Shown: positions 16,958-25,389, counted from the stretch's first letter. The stretch is DNA of 64,000 nt from [Mycobacterium] zoologicum (GCF_020172665.1 NZ_CP083985.1:3522251-3586250), one strand, 5' to 3'. Notes: a model not told the origin generated them from the sequence alone. A program made the numbers and translations.

Positions 16958-17014
16958 TCACACTTACTCGCTGAGGTGAAACAAGACACTACCGGTGAGT
17001 AACCTAAGACACAA
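16958..17014 (-). promoter_or_regulatory. Module 3 promoter plus conserved inverted repeat
   Basis: On the complement: -35 TTGTGT (17009-17014), 17-bp spacer, -10 TAGTGT (16986-16991), then the 22-bp element (16958-16979), whose left arm is weakened here (TCACC instead of TCACA on the complement). Same geometry as at 7601-7657 and 12015-12071. Confidence 0.65.
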
Positions 17015-17168
17015 GCATCTTTTCAATAGGTGTTCACCACGTTTCCCTAGGTCATGCTGTTGTCGACCCGGCTTCCGCATAGTTCATCCTGGGTGGACAC
17101 TGAGACTCGATAAGTGAACTTACCGCCAATCCGGAGCACTGCTGCCGATTCCCTGGTATGTCTGATGC

Positions 17169-18212
17169 ATGCGAATCGGTGTTCAGCTGGGCTACGCGGG
17201 CGGTGGAGATTTCTCGGCAACCGCTGGGCACGTCGCCGATCTGGAGCGGGCCGGGTGCGATGTGGTCGCGGTCGCCGAGGCGTACTCGTTCGACGCCATC
17301 AGCCAGCTGGGCTACCTGGCGGCCAGGACTTCGCGGATCGAGCTGGTCACCGGCGTGCTGCCGATCTACACCCGGACCCCCGCCCTACTGGCGATGACGG
17401 CCGCGGGCCTGGACTACGTCTCGAAGGGCCGGTTCCAACTGGGTATCGGCACCTCCGGACCCCAGGTGGTGGAGGGTTTCCACGGCGTGGCGTTCGACGC
17501 GCCGATGGGCCGCACCCGCGAAGTGGTGGAGATCTGCCGGGCGGTGTGGCGCCGGGAACGGCTGTCCTATGACGGCCGGCACTACCAGCTGCCGCTGCCG
17601 GGCGGCACCGGTCTGGGCAAACCGCTGAAGCTGATCAACCATCCTGTGCGGGAACGGATTCCAATCTCCATCGCCGCGCTCGGCCCCAAGAACGTCGAAC
17701 TGACCGCCGAGATCGCCGAGGGCTGGCAGCCGGTGTTCTTCTCCCCTGAGCGGGCCGGCGAGGTGTGGGGCGATGCGCTCAAAGCCGGTGCGGCCAAACG
17801 GGATCCGGCGCTGGGCCCACTGGACGTGATGGTGGGGGCTTCGCTGGCCATCGGCGACGACGTGCAGGACCGGCTGGCGTGGGTCAAGCCCCAGCTGGCG
17901 CTCTACATCGGCGGGATGGGCGCGGTGGGCCGCAACTTCTACCACAACCTGGCCACCCGCTACGGCTTCGGCGATGTCGCCGACCACATCCAGCAGCTCT
18001 ACCTGTCCGGGCGCAAAACCGAGGCGATCGACGCCGTCCCCGACGATTTGGTGCGCCAGACCTCGCTGATCGGACCGCGCGGATTGGTCGCGGAGCGGAT
18101 TGCGGCATTCGCCGAGGCCGGCGTGACCACGCTGTTGGCCGGTCCGCTGACCGCAGAGCCGGCCGAGGCCCTGCGCTACATCGAGGAGCTGCGCGCACTG
18201 GCGCCGAGCTGA
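17169..18212 (+). CDS. LLM-class F420-dependent oxidoreductase (347 aa)
   Basis: Luciferase-like monooxygenase-fold TIM-barrel protein expected to use deazaflavin F420 (family assignment; substrate unknown). It starts MRIGVQLGYAGGGDF and carries AEAYSFDAISQLGYLAARTSRIELVTGVLPIYTRTPALLAM and GRFQLGIGTSGPQVVEGFHG, the pattern of Rv3520c-type mycobacterial enzymes. Full length for the family. It is followed 54 bp later by the acyl-AMP ligase on the same strand, so the two may be co-transcribed and act on a lipid substrate (inference). Confidence 0.88.
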   Translation: MRIGVQLGYAGGGDFSATAGHVADLERAGCDVVAVAEAYSFDAISQLGYLAARTSRIELVTGVLPIYTRTPALLAMTAAGLDYVSKGRFQLGIGTSGPQVVEGFHGVAFDAPMGRTREVVEICRAVWRRERLSYDGRHYQLPLPGGTGLGKPLKLINHPVRERIPISIAALGPKNVELTAEIAEGWQPVFFSPERAGEVWGDALKAGAAKRDPALGPLDVMVGASLAIGDDVQDRLAWVKPQLALYIGGMGAVGRNFYHNLATRYGFGDVADHIQQLYLSGRKTEAIDAVPDDLVRQTSLIGPRGLVAERIAAFAEAGVTTLLAGPLTAEPAEALRYIEELRALAPS

Positions 18213-18266
18213 TCCGTCGCGGGGCCGAATGTGGCCCACGCCACCCCTGGGTCCAAGATGGGGGCC

Positions 18267-20090
18267 ATGGATTTCACGCCGACGGTGACGACACCTATCG
18301 CTGGAACACTGGTCGAGCTGCTGCAGCGCCAAGCCGAAAGGTTCGGCGACAAGGTGGCCTTCAGCTTCTCCTACAACGGCGACGATGAGGGTCGCAGCGA
18401 GGTCAGCTTCCGTGAGCTGGACCGTCGTGCGCGCGCGATCGCCGCGAGCCTCCAACACCATGACGTGGTCGGAGAGCGGGTGCTGGTGCTGGTCCGGCCG
18501 GGCCTGGACTTCATCGCCGGATTCTTCGGCTGCCTCTACGCCGGTGCCGTCGCCGTGCCGGTGCATCAGAAGCTGGCGCCCAGACTGCAGGTGGTCGTCC
18601 CCGACGCCGCGGCGAGGTTCGCCCTGACTGCCACCGAGGCCCGGGAGGCCACCCAGGCCGCGGTGGCCGGCATCCCCGGAGCGCCCGAGCACTGGTTCTT
18701 CACCGACGCCGGCGCCGACCCCGCCACCTGGGTCTCCCCCGACATCAACACCGACTCCCCGGCTGCCATCCAATACACCTCGGGCTCAACCCGACTGCCC
18801 AAGGGCGTACTGCTCAGCCACGGCAACGTGCTGCACAATGTGGACGCCATCCGCCAGGCGTGGAACGGCGACGAGAACGCCAAAGGCGTGTTCTGGCTGC
18901 CGCCGCACCATGATCTGGGGCTGATCGGCGCAATCCTGCACATGGTGTACCTGGGGGCCAGCACGGCGCTGATGTCGCCGACGGCGTTCATCAAACGCCC
19001 GATGCGCTGGCTGGAACTGGTCTCGGCCCACCGCGGGGTGATCACCGCAGCGCCGAACTTCGCCTACGACCGTTGCGTGGAGACCAGTACTCCCGAAGAG
19101 CGTGCCGCACTGGACCTTTCGTGTCTGACCGTGGCCATGAACGGTGCCGAGTCGGTGCGCGCCACCTCGCTGGCCGCCTTCGCGGATGCCTTCGCGCCGG
19201 CCGGTTTTCAGCTGTCGTCGTGCTACCCGGTGTACGGGCTGGCCGAAGCCACGCTGTGCGTGTCGGCCGGCTCACCGGCGGGTGTGCCGGGCGTGCGCTA
19301 CCTCGATCGCGTTGCCCTGGAACAGGATCGGGTCGTCGATGTCGCACCTGAGGACCCCGCGGCCGCGACGTTCGTGGCCTGCGGCCAGCCCCGTCAAGCC
19401 GATGTCGCGATCGTCGACCCGATGACCCGCCAGCCGTGCGGGCCCGACGCGATCGGCGAGATCTGGGTCGCCGGACCCAACGTCGCCCTGGGCTATTGGA
19501 ACCGCCCGGAGGAGACCGCGGCGACGTTCGGGGCGAGGTTGGCCGCGCCGGGCGATGTGAACCGCGGGCCGTTCCTGCGCACCGGCGACCTCGGATTCCT
19601 GTGCGCCGGTGAGATTTTCACCACTGGACGCTGCAAAGACCTGATTGTGATCGACGGCCACAATTACTACCCCAACGACATCGAGTTCACCGTGCAGCAG
19701 TGCGACTCGATTCTGGTGTCGGGCCGCGGGGCGGCATTCGCGGTGGACGGCCCGGCCGGAGCCATCGAACAGTTGGTCATCGTCCACGAAGTGGACAGCA
19801 ACCGGATCGCCGAGACCGATCTCGACGCCGTCATCAGCAAGATCCGCACCGCGGTGGCAACCCATCACGGGATCGCCGCCGAAGCAGTGGTTCTGGTGCA
19901 TCACGTTTCGATGCCCACCACCTCCAGCGGCAAGATTCAGCGCGGCCAGACCAAGCAGCTGTTCATCGACGCCGCTCTCGCGGTGGTCACCGAGTGGCGC
20001 ACGCCCACCACGGAGCTGTCACTCGAGCAACTGGAGGAGGCGGCGCGGATCGTCTCGACGTTGCAGACGTGGGGGACCCGGCCGGGCTGA
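18267..20090 (+). CDS. Fatty acyl-AMP ligase (FadD/FAAL type, 607 aa)
   Basis: Adenylates a fatty acid for transfer to a polyketide synthase or carrier protein rather than to CoA. The adenylate-forming motif YTSGSTRLPKGVLLSHGN has the STR variant typical of FAALs. GLAEATLCVS, the hinge region FLRTGDLGFL and KDLIVIDGHNYYPNDIE follow, then the C-terminal catalytic-lysine region TSSGKIQRGQTK. The length of ~607 aa fits the family. I use the ATG at 18267 (MDFTPTVTTPIAG); 18258 and 18231 are in-frame alternatives. No polyketide synthase or acyl carrier protein lies nearby, so its partner is elsewhere. The stop is 13 bp from the convergent small gene 20104-20340. Confidence 0.88.
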   Translation: MDFTPTVTTPIAGTLVELLQRQAERFGDKVAFSFSYNGDDEGRSEVSFRELDRRARAIAASLQHHDVVGERVLVLVRPGLDFIAGFFGCLYAGAVAVPVHQKLAPRLQVVVPDAAARFALTATEAREATQAAVAGIPGAPEHWFFTDAGADPATWVSPDINTDSPAAIQYTSGSTRLPKGVLLSHGNVLHNVDAIRQAWNGDENAKGVFWLPPHHDLGLIGAILHMVYLGASTALMSPTAFIKRPMRWLELVSAHRGVITAAPNFAYDRCVETSTPEERAALDLSCLTVAMNGAESVRATSLAAFADAFAPAGFQLSSCYPVYGLAEATLCVSAGSPAGVPGVRYLDRVALEQDRVVDVAPEDPAAATFVACGQPRQADVAIVDPMTRQPCGPDAIGEIWVAGPNVALGYWNRPEETAATFGARLAAPGDVNRGPFLRTGDLGFLCAGEIFTTGRCKDLIVIDGHNYYPNDIEFTVQQCDSILVSGRGAAFAVDGPAGAIEQLVIVHEVDSNRIAETDLDAVISKIRTAVATHHGIAAEAVVLVHHVSMPTTSSGKIQRGQTKQLFIDAALAVVTEWRTPTTELSLEQLEEAARIVSTLQTWGTRPG

Positions 20091-20103
20091 GCGGGTAGCC
20101 AAC

Positions 20104-20340
20104 TCATCGATCGGTGTCGAGGACATCGAGCACGTCGGCCACCTTGGTGACGTCGACCGTCAGGCCAAGGTGTGCCGTGCGATGCCGATATCGAGCCCTG
20201 GGCGACCCATTCCGCGCAGCAATCCCAAGGCGTGCAAGCATATTCAACGCCTTACCGACGCCCATGCCTTGTTGCTGAAGACGTTCGACTTCGGCCGCGA
20301 CGTCGCTGTCCATCACCACCGTTGCCCACATTTCGTTCAT
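20104..20340 (-). CDS. Small ribbon-helix-helix-like protein, possible antitoxin (78 aa)
   Basis: Starts MNEMWATVVMDSDVAAEVERLQQQG; a short beta-strand followed by two predicted helices (VAAEVERLQ, GKALNMLARLGIAAR) suggests an RHH DNA-binding fold as in VapB/CopG antitoxins. The C-terminal part (THLGL-type strand, DVTKVADVLDVLD) could bind a partner. It is the last gene of the five-gene operon that carries the ADP-ribosyltransferase, 3 bp after 20344-20571. Antitoxin or operon autoregulator is inferred from size and position. Confidence 0.55.
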   Translation of the reverse strand: MNEMWATVVMDSDVAAEVERLQQQGMGVGKALNMLARLGIAARNGSPRARYRHRTAHLGLTVDVTKVADVLDVLDTDR

Positions 20341-20343
20341 CGG

Positions 20344-20571
20344 TCAGATGGCCATTCGCTCGTCGAGAAGCTTGCCGAATCCCATGTCGCGGATCGAGTA
20401 CTCCATCAACGGGATTGGCTGATGCGTTTTCAGCCATTCACGGATCAGGGCGGCTTGAGCGTCACGCGTCGCATCGGTCAAACCCGCCTGGCGAAGCAGG
20501 GCCGGGACAGTGCTAGGGACGTAAGCGGACGGCTCGACCAAGTGGAGTTCGTCCTCAAACCTGCCCATCAC
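20344..20571 (-). CDS. Small hypothetical protein, candidate immunity/antitoxin (75 aa)
   Basis: MMGRFEDELHLVEPSAYVP start; acidic N-terminus, central helix around TRDAQAALIREWLKTH, no signal peptide. I do not recognise the family. Its start overlaps the ADP-ribosyltransferase stop by 4 bp (ATGA), the usual translational coupling of toxin-antitoxin or toxin-immunity pairs, so neutralising the enzyme is the simplest guess. Confidence 0.5.
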   Translation of the reverse strand: MMGRFEDELHLVEPSAYVPSTVPALLRQAGLTDATRDAQAALIREWLKTHQPIPLMEYSIRDMGFGKLLDERMAI

Positions 20572-21119
20572 GTCACCTCTACCCTGATCAGCGCCATGGC
20601 ACCCGACACGCCAATATCAAGGATACGCACGGTGATACCAGCCACAAACAATAATTCGCTCTGACCTGTATATACCGGGTTTCCGAGCGGTGGAATCCAC
20701 ACTGCTGGCGTACCAGGCCGCGCGATGATCTGCATAATCGCCGGGGTCTGTCCGGGGTGGGTGAACTCGGGGGCTGCCTTCTCCGGGCTGACCGTCGAAC
20801 TCGTGAACCGGTTCTCGATCCACTTACGTCCGGCCACCGATTCGATATTGGCGCGGCCGACCCCGAATGTCTTCTCGATGGACCGGATTCCGCGCCACAG
20901 CTCGGTATCCTCGGGCAGCGGCTGAGCCAACATGGTCAACTCCTGAGCCACCACGATCGCATCGGAGTCGACAACGCCGCCCAAGGCTCCTTGGACTCGT
21001 TCGTAGAAATGGTCCGTCCCCTGCCAGCGAGCAACAGCCACCCGCTGTCGCAGCATGGCCTTGGCTGCCTGAGCCGAGAACAGCCGGCACAGGCGTTCAT
21101 GAGGGTCCACACCGCTCAT
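20568..21119 (-). CDS. Putative mono-ADP-ribosyltransferase toxin (183 aa)
   Basis: Looks like an R-S-E class ADP-ribosyltransferase of the exoenzyme/VIP2 type. Arg76 lies in ELWRGIRSI (first NAD-binding strand), the STS-like motif RFTSSTVSPEKAAPEF spans ~104-119, and the catalytic loop has Gln153-x-Glu155 in GQSELLF, ending in strands TVRILDIG and ALIRVEV. QxE rather than ExE is the pattern of C3-like, pierisin-like and scabin-like enzymes, so the target need not be arginine. The start is placed at MSGVDPHERL; the frame is open upstream to 21257 but overlaps the preceding gene. There is no signal peptide. It begins 16 bp after 21136-22464 and overlaps 20344-20571. The 20.6-20.75 kb stretch is less GC-rich than its surroundings, suggesting transfer. 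Confidence 0.72.
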   Translation of the reverse strand: MSGVDPHERLCRLFSAQAAKAMLRQRVAVARWQGTDHFYERVQGALGGVVDSDAIVVAQELTMLAQPLPEDTELWRGIRSIEKTFGVGRANIESVAGRKWIENRFTSSTVSPEKAAPEFTHPGQTPAIMQIIARPGTPAVWIPPLGNPVYTGQSELLFVAGITVRILDIGVSGAMALIRVEVT

Positions 21120-21135
21120 GTCCCTCGCGGGTTGC

Positions 21136-22464
21136 TCACCGCCCCACCTGTGGCAACTCCTCGGCGGCGATCTCGCACGGGGTTTTGGGCGGGTCGGCGA
21201 CCGTCGACTCTGCAGCGGGCGGCACGGGCTCGGTCTGGGCGGCTTCCTGCGCTTCACTGGGCTCGGAGACGGGTTCGGCTACCTCGGGCTCCGGTTCGGG
21301 CTCCGCCACGGCCCCGCTCTCATCGGCCGGCTCTTCTCCCGCTGGATCCTCGGCATCGTCAGCGTCTTCGGTTCCAGGCTCGGGCTCGGGGTCTTCGGCG
21401 TCGGTGGCGTCCTGGACGTCTTGGGGGTGCTCGATTTCCCGGGCCAGATCGGCGGCCGGATCATCGAACGGCCCACCGGTACCGCCGAATGCGTCGGCCA
21501 GCCGCGGGATCAGCCCGCCCAGGCCAGCCAGACCGCCCAGGCCTCCCGGTAGCCCGCCCGACGGCAAGCCCAGGTCACCGGGCAGGCCGAGCCCCGACGG
21601 CACGCCGAGGTCGGCGGGCATGTCGTCGAGGGGCACCTGCGGCGTGGGCGCAACCGGCGATGCGGCCGCCGGCTCACCCGGTGCGCCGGCCAGGGGCGCG
21701 TCGCGCATTGCGGGAACATCAGCCGGAGCCACGGCAGCGAGACGGGCAGGCTCGTCGTAGGGCACCACCGGCCCGAGGTCACCCGGCACCGCGAACACCA
21801 GACCCGGCCCGGGACCGGTCGCCGGTGCGGCCGCGGCGTAGGCGGCCGCCACGCCGTCGCGCGCGGACCGCACCGCAGTGAGCCACTGACCGCGAACGTC
21901 GTTGTCCACGTAGGGAATCACCTGTTTCTCGATGACCTCCACCGCGTGTTGGTCCCCGGAGCTCACCGCATGCGCGGCTGCCAGCCACACCGGCCGCAGC
22001 GCCCGGTCGTCGACGGCCTGCACCGCTGCCACCTTGGTGTCGACCAGCCGCCACAGCTCGTCACGCAGCACCCCGGCGCCGGCGGCGGCCGCCCGCAGCC
22101 GGGCCGTGAGCTCGGCACCTGTGTCGCAGTGCCTGCGCAGGAAGTCCACGGCGGCCTCGGCACTGGGCCCACGCCACGCCTGTGCCAGCTCGGTGAGCTG
22201 CCCGCGCTGCAGCCCCAAGGCGTCGTCGGCCGCACCGGCCAGGGCGTTCAACGCCGCACAGTCCGCGTCGAGTGCCTGCAGATCCAGGCCTGATTCACCG
22301 TCGTACATCTCGGCCAGTTGCCCGTCGTACCCGGCGAGGTCCGGATTCCGGTACCCCAGCCGGCGGCATGCCGACACGTAGGTCTGGGTGTGCGCCACCG
22401 CATCTCGGCCCTCGGCCAGCCGGGCGGCGACGTCGTATCGCGGTGCCACCTCAAGCCACCTCAA
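21136..22464 (-). CDS. Rv3439c-like alanine/proline/acid-rich protein, possible type VII-associated carrier (442 aa)
   Basis: Residues 1-~230 are mostly helical with no signal peptide and contain LTELAQAWRGPSAEAAVDFLRRH, a W-x-G turn between helices as in ESX substrates. The second half is disordered: Pro-rich, then a Gly-Leu segment (GLGLPGDLGLPSGGLPGGLGG), then a long Glu/Pro tail. Position and size match M. tuberculosis Rv3439c (467 aa, from memory). It overlaps the WXG100-like gene by 4 bp (ATGA) and precedes the ADP-ribosyltransferase by 16 bp. Secretion scaffold or delivery partner is inference. Confidence 0.7.
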   Translation of the reverse strand: MRWLEVAPRYDVAARLAEGRDAVAHTQTYVSACRRLGYRNPDLAGYDGQLAEMYDGESGLDLQALDADCAALNALAGAADDALGLQRGQLTELAQAWRGPSAEAAVDFLRRHCDTGAELTARLRAAAAGAGVLRDELWRLVDTKVAAVQAVDDRALRPVWLAAAHAVSSGDQHAVEVIEKQVIPYVDNDVRGQWLTAVRSARDGVAAAYAAAAPATGPGPGLVFAVPGDLGPVVPYDEPARLAAVAPADVPAMRDAPLAGAPGEPAAASPVAPTPQVPLDDMPADLGVPSGLGLPGDLGLPSGGLPGGLGGLAGLGGLIPRLADAFGGTGGPFDDPAADLAREIEHPQDVQDATDAEDPEPEPGTEDADDAEDPAGEEPADESGAVAEPEPEPEVAEPVSEPSEAQEAAQTEPVPPAAESTVADPPKTPCEIAAEELPQVGR

Positions 22465-22763
22465 CCGAGCCGATCCGCCGCGGACAACTCTGCACAGGCG
22501 TACCGGGCCGCGCCGGCGCGCAGTGCCGCGGCGATCTCGGTACTGGCCCGCGACCAGCGCGTCAGCTCGCCGGCCCAGGAATCCAGCGAACGCCGCACCG
22601 ACTCACCCGCCCCGACGTGATCGCGCCCGGCGCGGCTGCCGTCGAACACCAAGCCGCCCAATCGGATCCGGGTGGCACTGTCGATGGCGGCGGCGGCCGC
22701 GTCGAAACCATCGGCCACCGACCGCAGTCCAGCGGCGTCGAGGTACACCTGTTGTCGTCCCAT
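22461..22763 (-). CDS. WXG100/EspC-like small protein (Rv3440c-like, 100 aa)
   Basis: A 100-aa two-helix protein: residues ~8-35 (LDAAGLRSVADGFDAAAAAIDSA), a turn, then a helix with SLDSWAGELTRWSRASTEIAAAL and a C-terminal ARYACAELSAADRLG. Length and hairpin layout fit type VII secretion target families (ESX/EspC-like); the WAG in the second half is not the canonical central WXG. Corresponds in place to Rv3440c. First gene of the operon leading to the ADP-ribosyltransferase, 59 bp downstream of glmM on the same strand. Confidence 0.65.
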   Translation of the reverse strand: MGRQQVYLDAAGLRSVADGFDAAAAAIDSATRIRLGGLVFDGSRAGRDHVGAGESVRRSLDSWAGELTRWSRASTEIAAALRAGAARYACAELSAADRLG

Positions 22764-22822
22764 ACCGGTTTGACGGTGCGAACGCGCTGCAGGTTCCCGG
22801 CAATCCTTCCGGGACCGGGCCG

Positions 22823-24154
22823 TCAGTTCCCGGCGCGAACCGCCTCGGCGACGCCGGCCGCGATCTGGCGTGCGGTGTCCTCGTCGGCGGCTTCCACCAT
22901 CACCCGAACCAGCTGCTCGGTGCCGGAGGGACGCAACAGGATTCGCCCGGTGTCACCGAGTTCTTCCTCCGCGCGCTGCACCGCGGTGCGCACCGCCAGT
23001 CGCTGGACCGCGTCGGCCTTGTCGGTCACTTCGACGTTGATCAGCACCTGCGGCAGCGTGCGCATGGTCGAGGCCAGTGCGGCCAACGGAGCACGGGTCT
23101 GCGCCATCCGCGCCATCAGACGCAGGCCGGTGATGACACCGTCTCCGGTGGTGGCCAGCTGCGGCAGCACGATATGCCCGGACTGCTCACCGCCCAGGGT
23201 GAAGCCGCCGGCCCGTAGCTGCTCCAGGACGTAACGGTCGCCGACGTCGGTGGTGTGCACGGTGACGCCGGCCTCCCGCATGGCCAGGTGCAGGCCGAGG
23301 TTGCTCATCACCGTAGTGACCAGGGTGTCGTCGGCCAGCTCACCGGCGTCACGCATCGCCAGCGCCAGCACCACCATGATGGCGTCGCCGTCGATCACCT
23401 GACCTGCGGCGTCGACGGCCAGGCAGCGGTCGGCATCGCCGTCGTGCGCCAGGCCGAGGTCGGCGCCGTGCTCGAGCACCGCGGCGCTCAACGGCTCAAG
23501 ATGGGTGGACCCACAGCCGTCGTTGATGTTGAGCCCGTCGGGATCGGCGTTGATCGCGATCACGGTGGCGCCCGCAGCCCGGTAGGCCCGCGGCGCCGCT
23601 TCCGAAGCCGCGCCGTGCGCGCAGTCCACCACCACGGTCAGGCCGTCGAGGCGGGTGCGAGTGGATTCGCCGAGGTGGCGCAGGTAGCAGTCCAGGGCGT
23701 CCTTGGCGTCGACCACCCGGCCCAGCCCGTCACCGATCGGGCGCAGCCCGGGGCCGGCAGCCACCAGGTCCTCGATCTGGTCCTCGGTGGCGTCATCGAG
23801 CTTGTGGCCGCCCGGGCCGAAGAATTTGATGCCGTTGTCGGGCATCGGATTGTGCGACGCGGAGATCATCACCCCGAAGGCGGCCTCATACGCGCCGGTC
23901 AGGTAGGCCACCGCCGGTGTCGGGAGCACTCCGGCGCGCAGCACGTCGACGCCCTGGCTGGTGAGCCCGGCGATGACCGCGGCCTCGAGCATCTCGCCGC
24001 TGGCGCGCGGGTCACGGCCCACCACGGCCACCCGGCGGGCGGCGCCCTGCGTCAGCCGTTGCGCCGCGGCGCTGCCCAGCGCCATGGCCAGTTCTGCGGT
24101 CAGTTCGCGGTTGGCGACCCCACGGACGCCGTCAGTGCCGAAAAGTCGACCCAT
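22823..24154 (-). CDS. glmM: Phosphoglucosamine mutase
   Basis: Converts glucosamine-6-phosphate to glucosamine-1-phosphate, the step after GlmS in UDP-GlcNAc synthesis. 443 aa, full length. The phosphoserine active site is ISASHNP (Ser100), the metal loop is DGDADR, and the C-terminal phosphate-binding loop is [12 protein letters not shown]. Corresponds to Rv3441c (mrsA). It lies downstream of rplM-rpsI but behind a long hairpin (24171-24232), so it may be transcribed separately. Confidence 0.97.
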   Translation of the reverse strand: MGRLFGTDGVRGVANRELTAELAMALGSAAAQRLTQGAARRVAVVGRDPRASGEMLEAAVIAGLTSQGVDVLRAGVLPTPAVAYLTGAYEAAFGVMISASHNPMPDNGIKFFGPGGHKLDDATEDQIEDLVAAGPGLRPIGDGLGRVVDAKDALDCYLRHLGESTRTRLDGLTVVVDCAHGAASEAAPRAYRAAGATVIAINADPDGLNINDGCGSTHLEPLSAAVLEHGADLGLAHDGDADRCLAVDAAGQVIDGDAIMVVLALAMRDAGELADDTLVTTVMSNLGLHLAMREAGVTVHTTDVGDRYVLEQLRAGGFTLGGEQSGHIVLPQLATTGDGVITGLRLMARMAQTRAPLAALASTMRTLPQVLINVEVTDKADAVQRLAVRTAVQRAEEELGDTGRILLRPSGTEQLVRVMVEAADEDTARQIAAGVAEAVRAGN

Positions 24155-24170
24155 GCCTATCCTTTATCCC

Positions 24171-24232
24171 CGCGAGCGTGCACAGTTGTACGGCGACACG
24201 CCGGTACACGCGTACAACTGCGCACCCTCGCG
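24171..24232. terminator. Long hairpin between rpsI and glmM
   Basis: 22-bp arms with 2 mismatches (arm 1 24171-24192, arm 2 24211-24232) and an 18-nt loop, 16 bp after the rpsI stop. The arm opens with CGAGCGTGCA, as do the hairpin repeats at 35892 and 63938, so it may be a mobile or dispersed hairpin that serves as a terminator. Confidence 0.65.
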
Positions 24233-24248
24233 GTTGGACGAAGATCGA

Positions 24249-24761
24249 TCAGCGCTTGCTGTACTGCGGCGCCTTGCGGGCCTTCTTGAGACCGTACTTC
24301 TTGCGCTCGGTGGCCCGGGGGTCACGAGTCAGGAAGCCGGCCTTCTTCAGAGCCGGACGGTCTTCGGGCTGCACGATGATCAGCGCGCGAGCCAGCGCCA
24401 GCCGCAGCGCACCGGCCTGGCCGGAGGGGCCACCGCCGTCGAGGTGCGCGTAGACGTCGAAGGCGTCCACCCGGTCCACGGTCACCAGCGGAGCCTTGAT
24501 CAGCTGCTGGTGCACCTTGTTCGGGAAGTAGGCCTCCAGGGTGCGGCCGTCCAGGTTGAACTTGCCGGTGCCGGGCACCAAGCGCACCCGCACCACGGCC
24601 TCCTTGCGGCGGCCGACGGTCTGGATGGGACGACCCAGGTCCAGCGGCTCGTAGGCCGGAGTGGCCTCGGCGTGCACCTCAGTGGTCTCTTCGATCTCAA
24701 CCGTCTCGACGACCTCGGGGGCCTCGGTGTTCTCGGCTTCTTCGATTGCCGTCTCGGTCAT
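24249..24761 (-). CDS. rpsI: 30S ribosomal protein S9
   Basis: 170 aa. An acidic N-terminal extension of ~45 residues (Glu/Val/Thr-rich) precedes the S9 core, which ends [12 protein letters not shown], the tail that reaches the P-site tRNA. It overlaps the rplM stop by 4 bp (ATGA), giving translational coupling in the usual rplM-rpsI pair. Confidence 0.98.
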   Translation of the reverse strand: MTETAIEEAENTEAPEVVETVEIEETTEVHAEATPAYEPLDLGRPIQTVGRRKEAVVRVRLVPGTGKFNLDGRTLEAYFPNKVHQQLIKAPLVTVDRVDAFDVYAHLDGGGPSGQAGALRLALARALIIVQPEDRPALKKAGFLTRDPRATERKKYGLKKARKAPQYSKR

Positions 24762-25201
24762 TGCGCCACCTGCTTGATTTCGTACGGAGTCGGCTGCTGA
24801 GCGGTGTGCGGATGCACCGGCCCGGCGTAGACGTGCAGCTTGCGCTGAATCTGACGACCCAGCTTGGTGTGCGGGATCATCCCGAGGATCGCCTTCTCCA
24901 CGACACGGTCGGGACGGGTCTCCATCAGCTCGCCGATGCTGCGCTTGCGCAGCCCGCCCGGGTAGCCCGAGTGGCGGTAAGCCATCTTCTTCTGCAATTT
25001 GTCGCCGCTGATGGCGACCTTGTCGGCGTTGATGATGATGACGAAGTCACCGCCATCAACGTTCGGCGCGAATGTCGGCTTGTGCTTGCCGCGCAGCAGG
25101 TTTGCTGCCGCAACGGCGAGCCGGCCGAGCACCACGTCGGTGGCGTCGATGACGTACCACGAACGTGTGGTGTCACCCGCCTTCGGCGCATAGGTGGGCA
25201 C
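24758..25201 (-). CDS. rplM: 50S ribosomal protein L13
   Basis: 147 aa with a GTG start, [19 protein letters not shown]. An AGAGG site lies 9 nt upstream. The length equals that of M. tuberculosis L13, and the core reads [15 protein letters not shown]. The frame continues upstream to 25594 but that part is non-coding. Transcribed from the promoter at 25360-25389 through a ~155-nt leader. Confidence 0.98.
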   Translation of the reverse strand: MPTYAPKAGDTTRSWYVIDATDVVLGRLAVAAANLLRGKHKPTFAPNVDGGDFVIIINADKVAISGDKLQKKMAYRHSGYPGGLRKRSIGELMETRPDRVVEKAILGMIPHTKLGRQIQRKLHVYAGPVHPHTAQQPTPYEIKQVAQ

Positions 25202-25359
25202 AGCGCTTACCTCTTCTGTTAACTCGAGCCGGGTGGTCCCCGGTTCTTGCGGATCCCGGAGCGAGCCGGGTGCCGGTCCGGCGTGGACGGGATGCTCCTC
25301 GGCGACCGACAGTGACCCGAGAACCCGCTGTGCCATCAGGCACCGCACGCCAACGGTGG

Positions 25360-25389
25360 AGCCTACCGGGGGTGATCCGCGCAGGTCAA
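25360..25389 (-). promoter_or_regulatory. Probable rplM-rpsI promoter
   Basis: On the complement: -35 TTGACC (25384-25389), 18-bp spacer, -10 TAGGCT (25360-25365, fits TANNNT). Best sigma-A-like match in the interval upstream of rplM. Confidence 0.65.

Noticed and set aside
17385..18773. Minus-strand 462-aa frame
   Set aside because: Antisense of the LLM oxidoreductase and FAAL genes, His/Gly/Arg-rich shadow composition.
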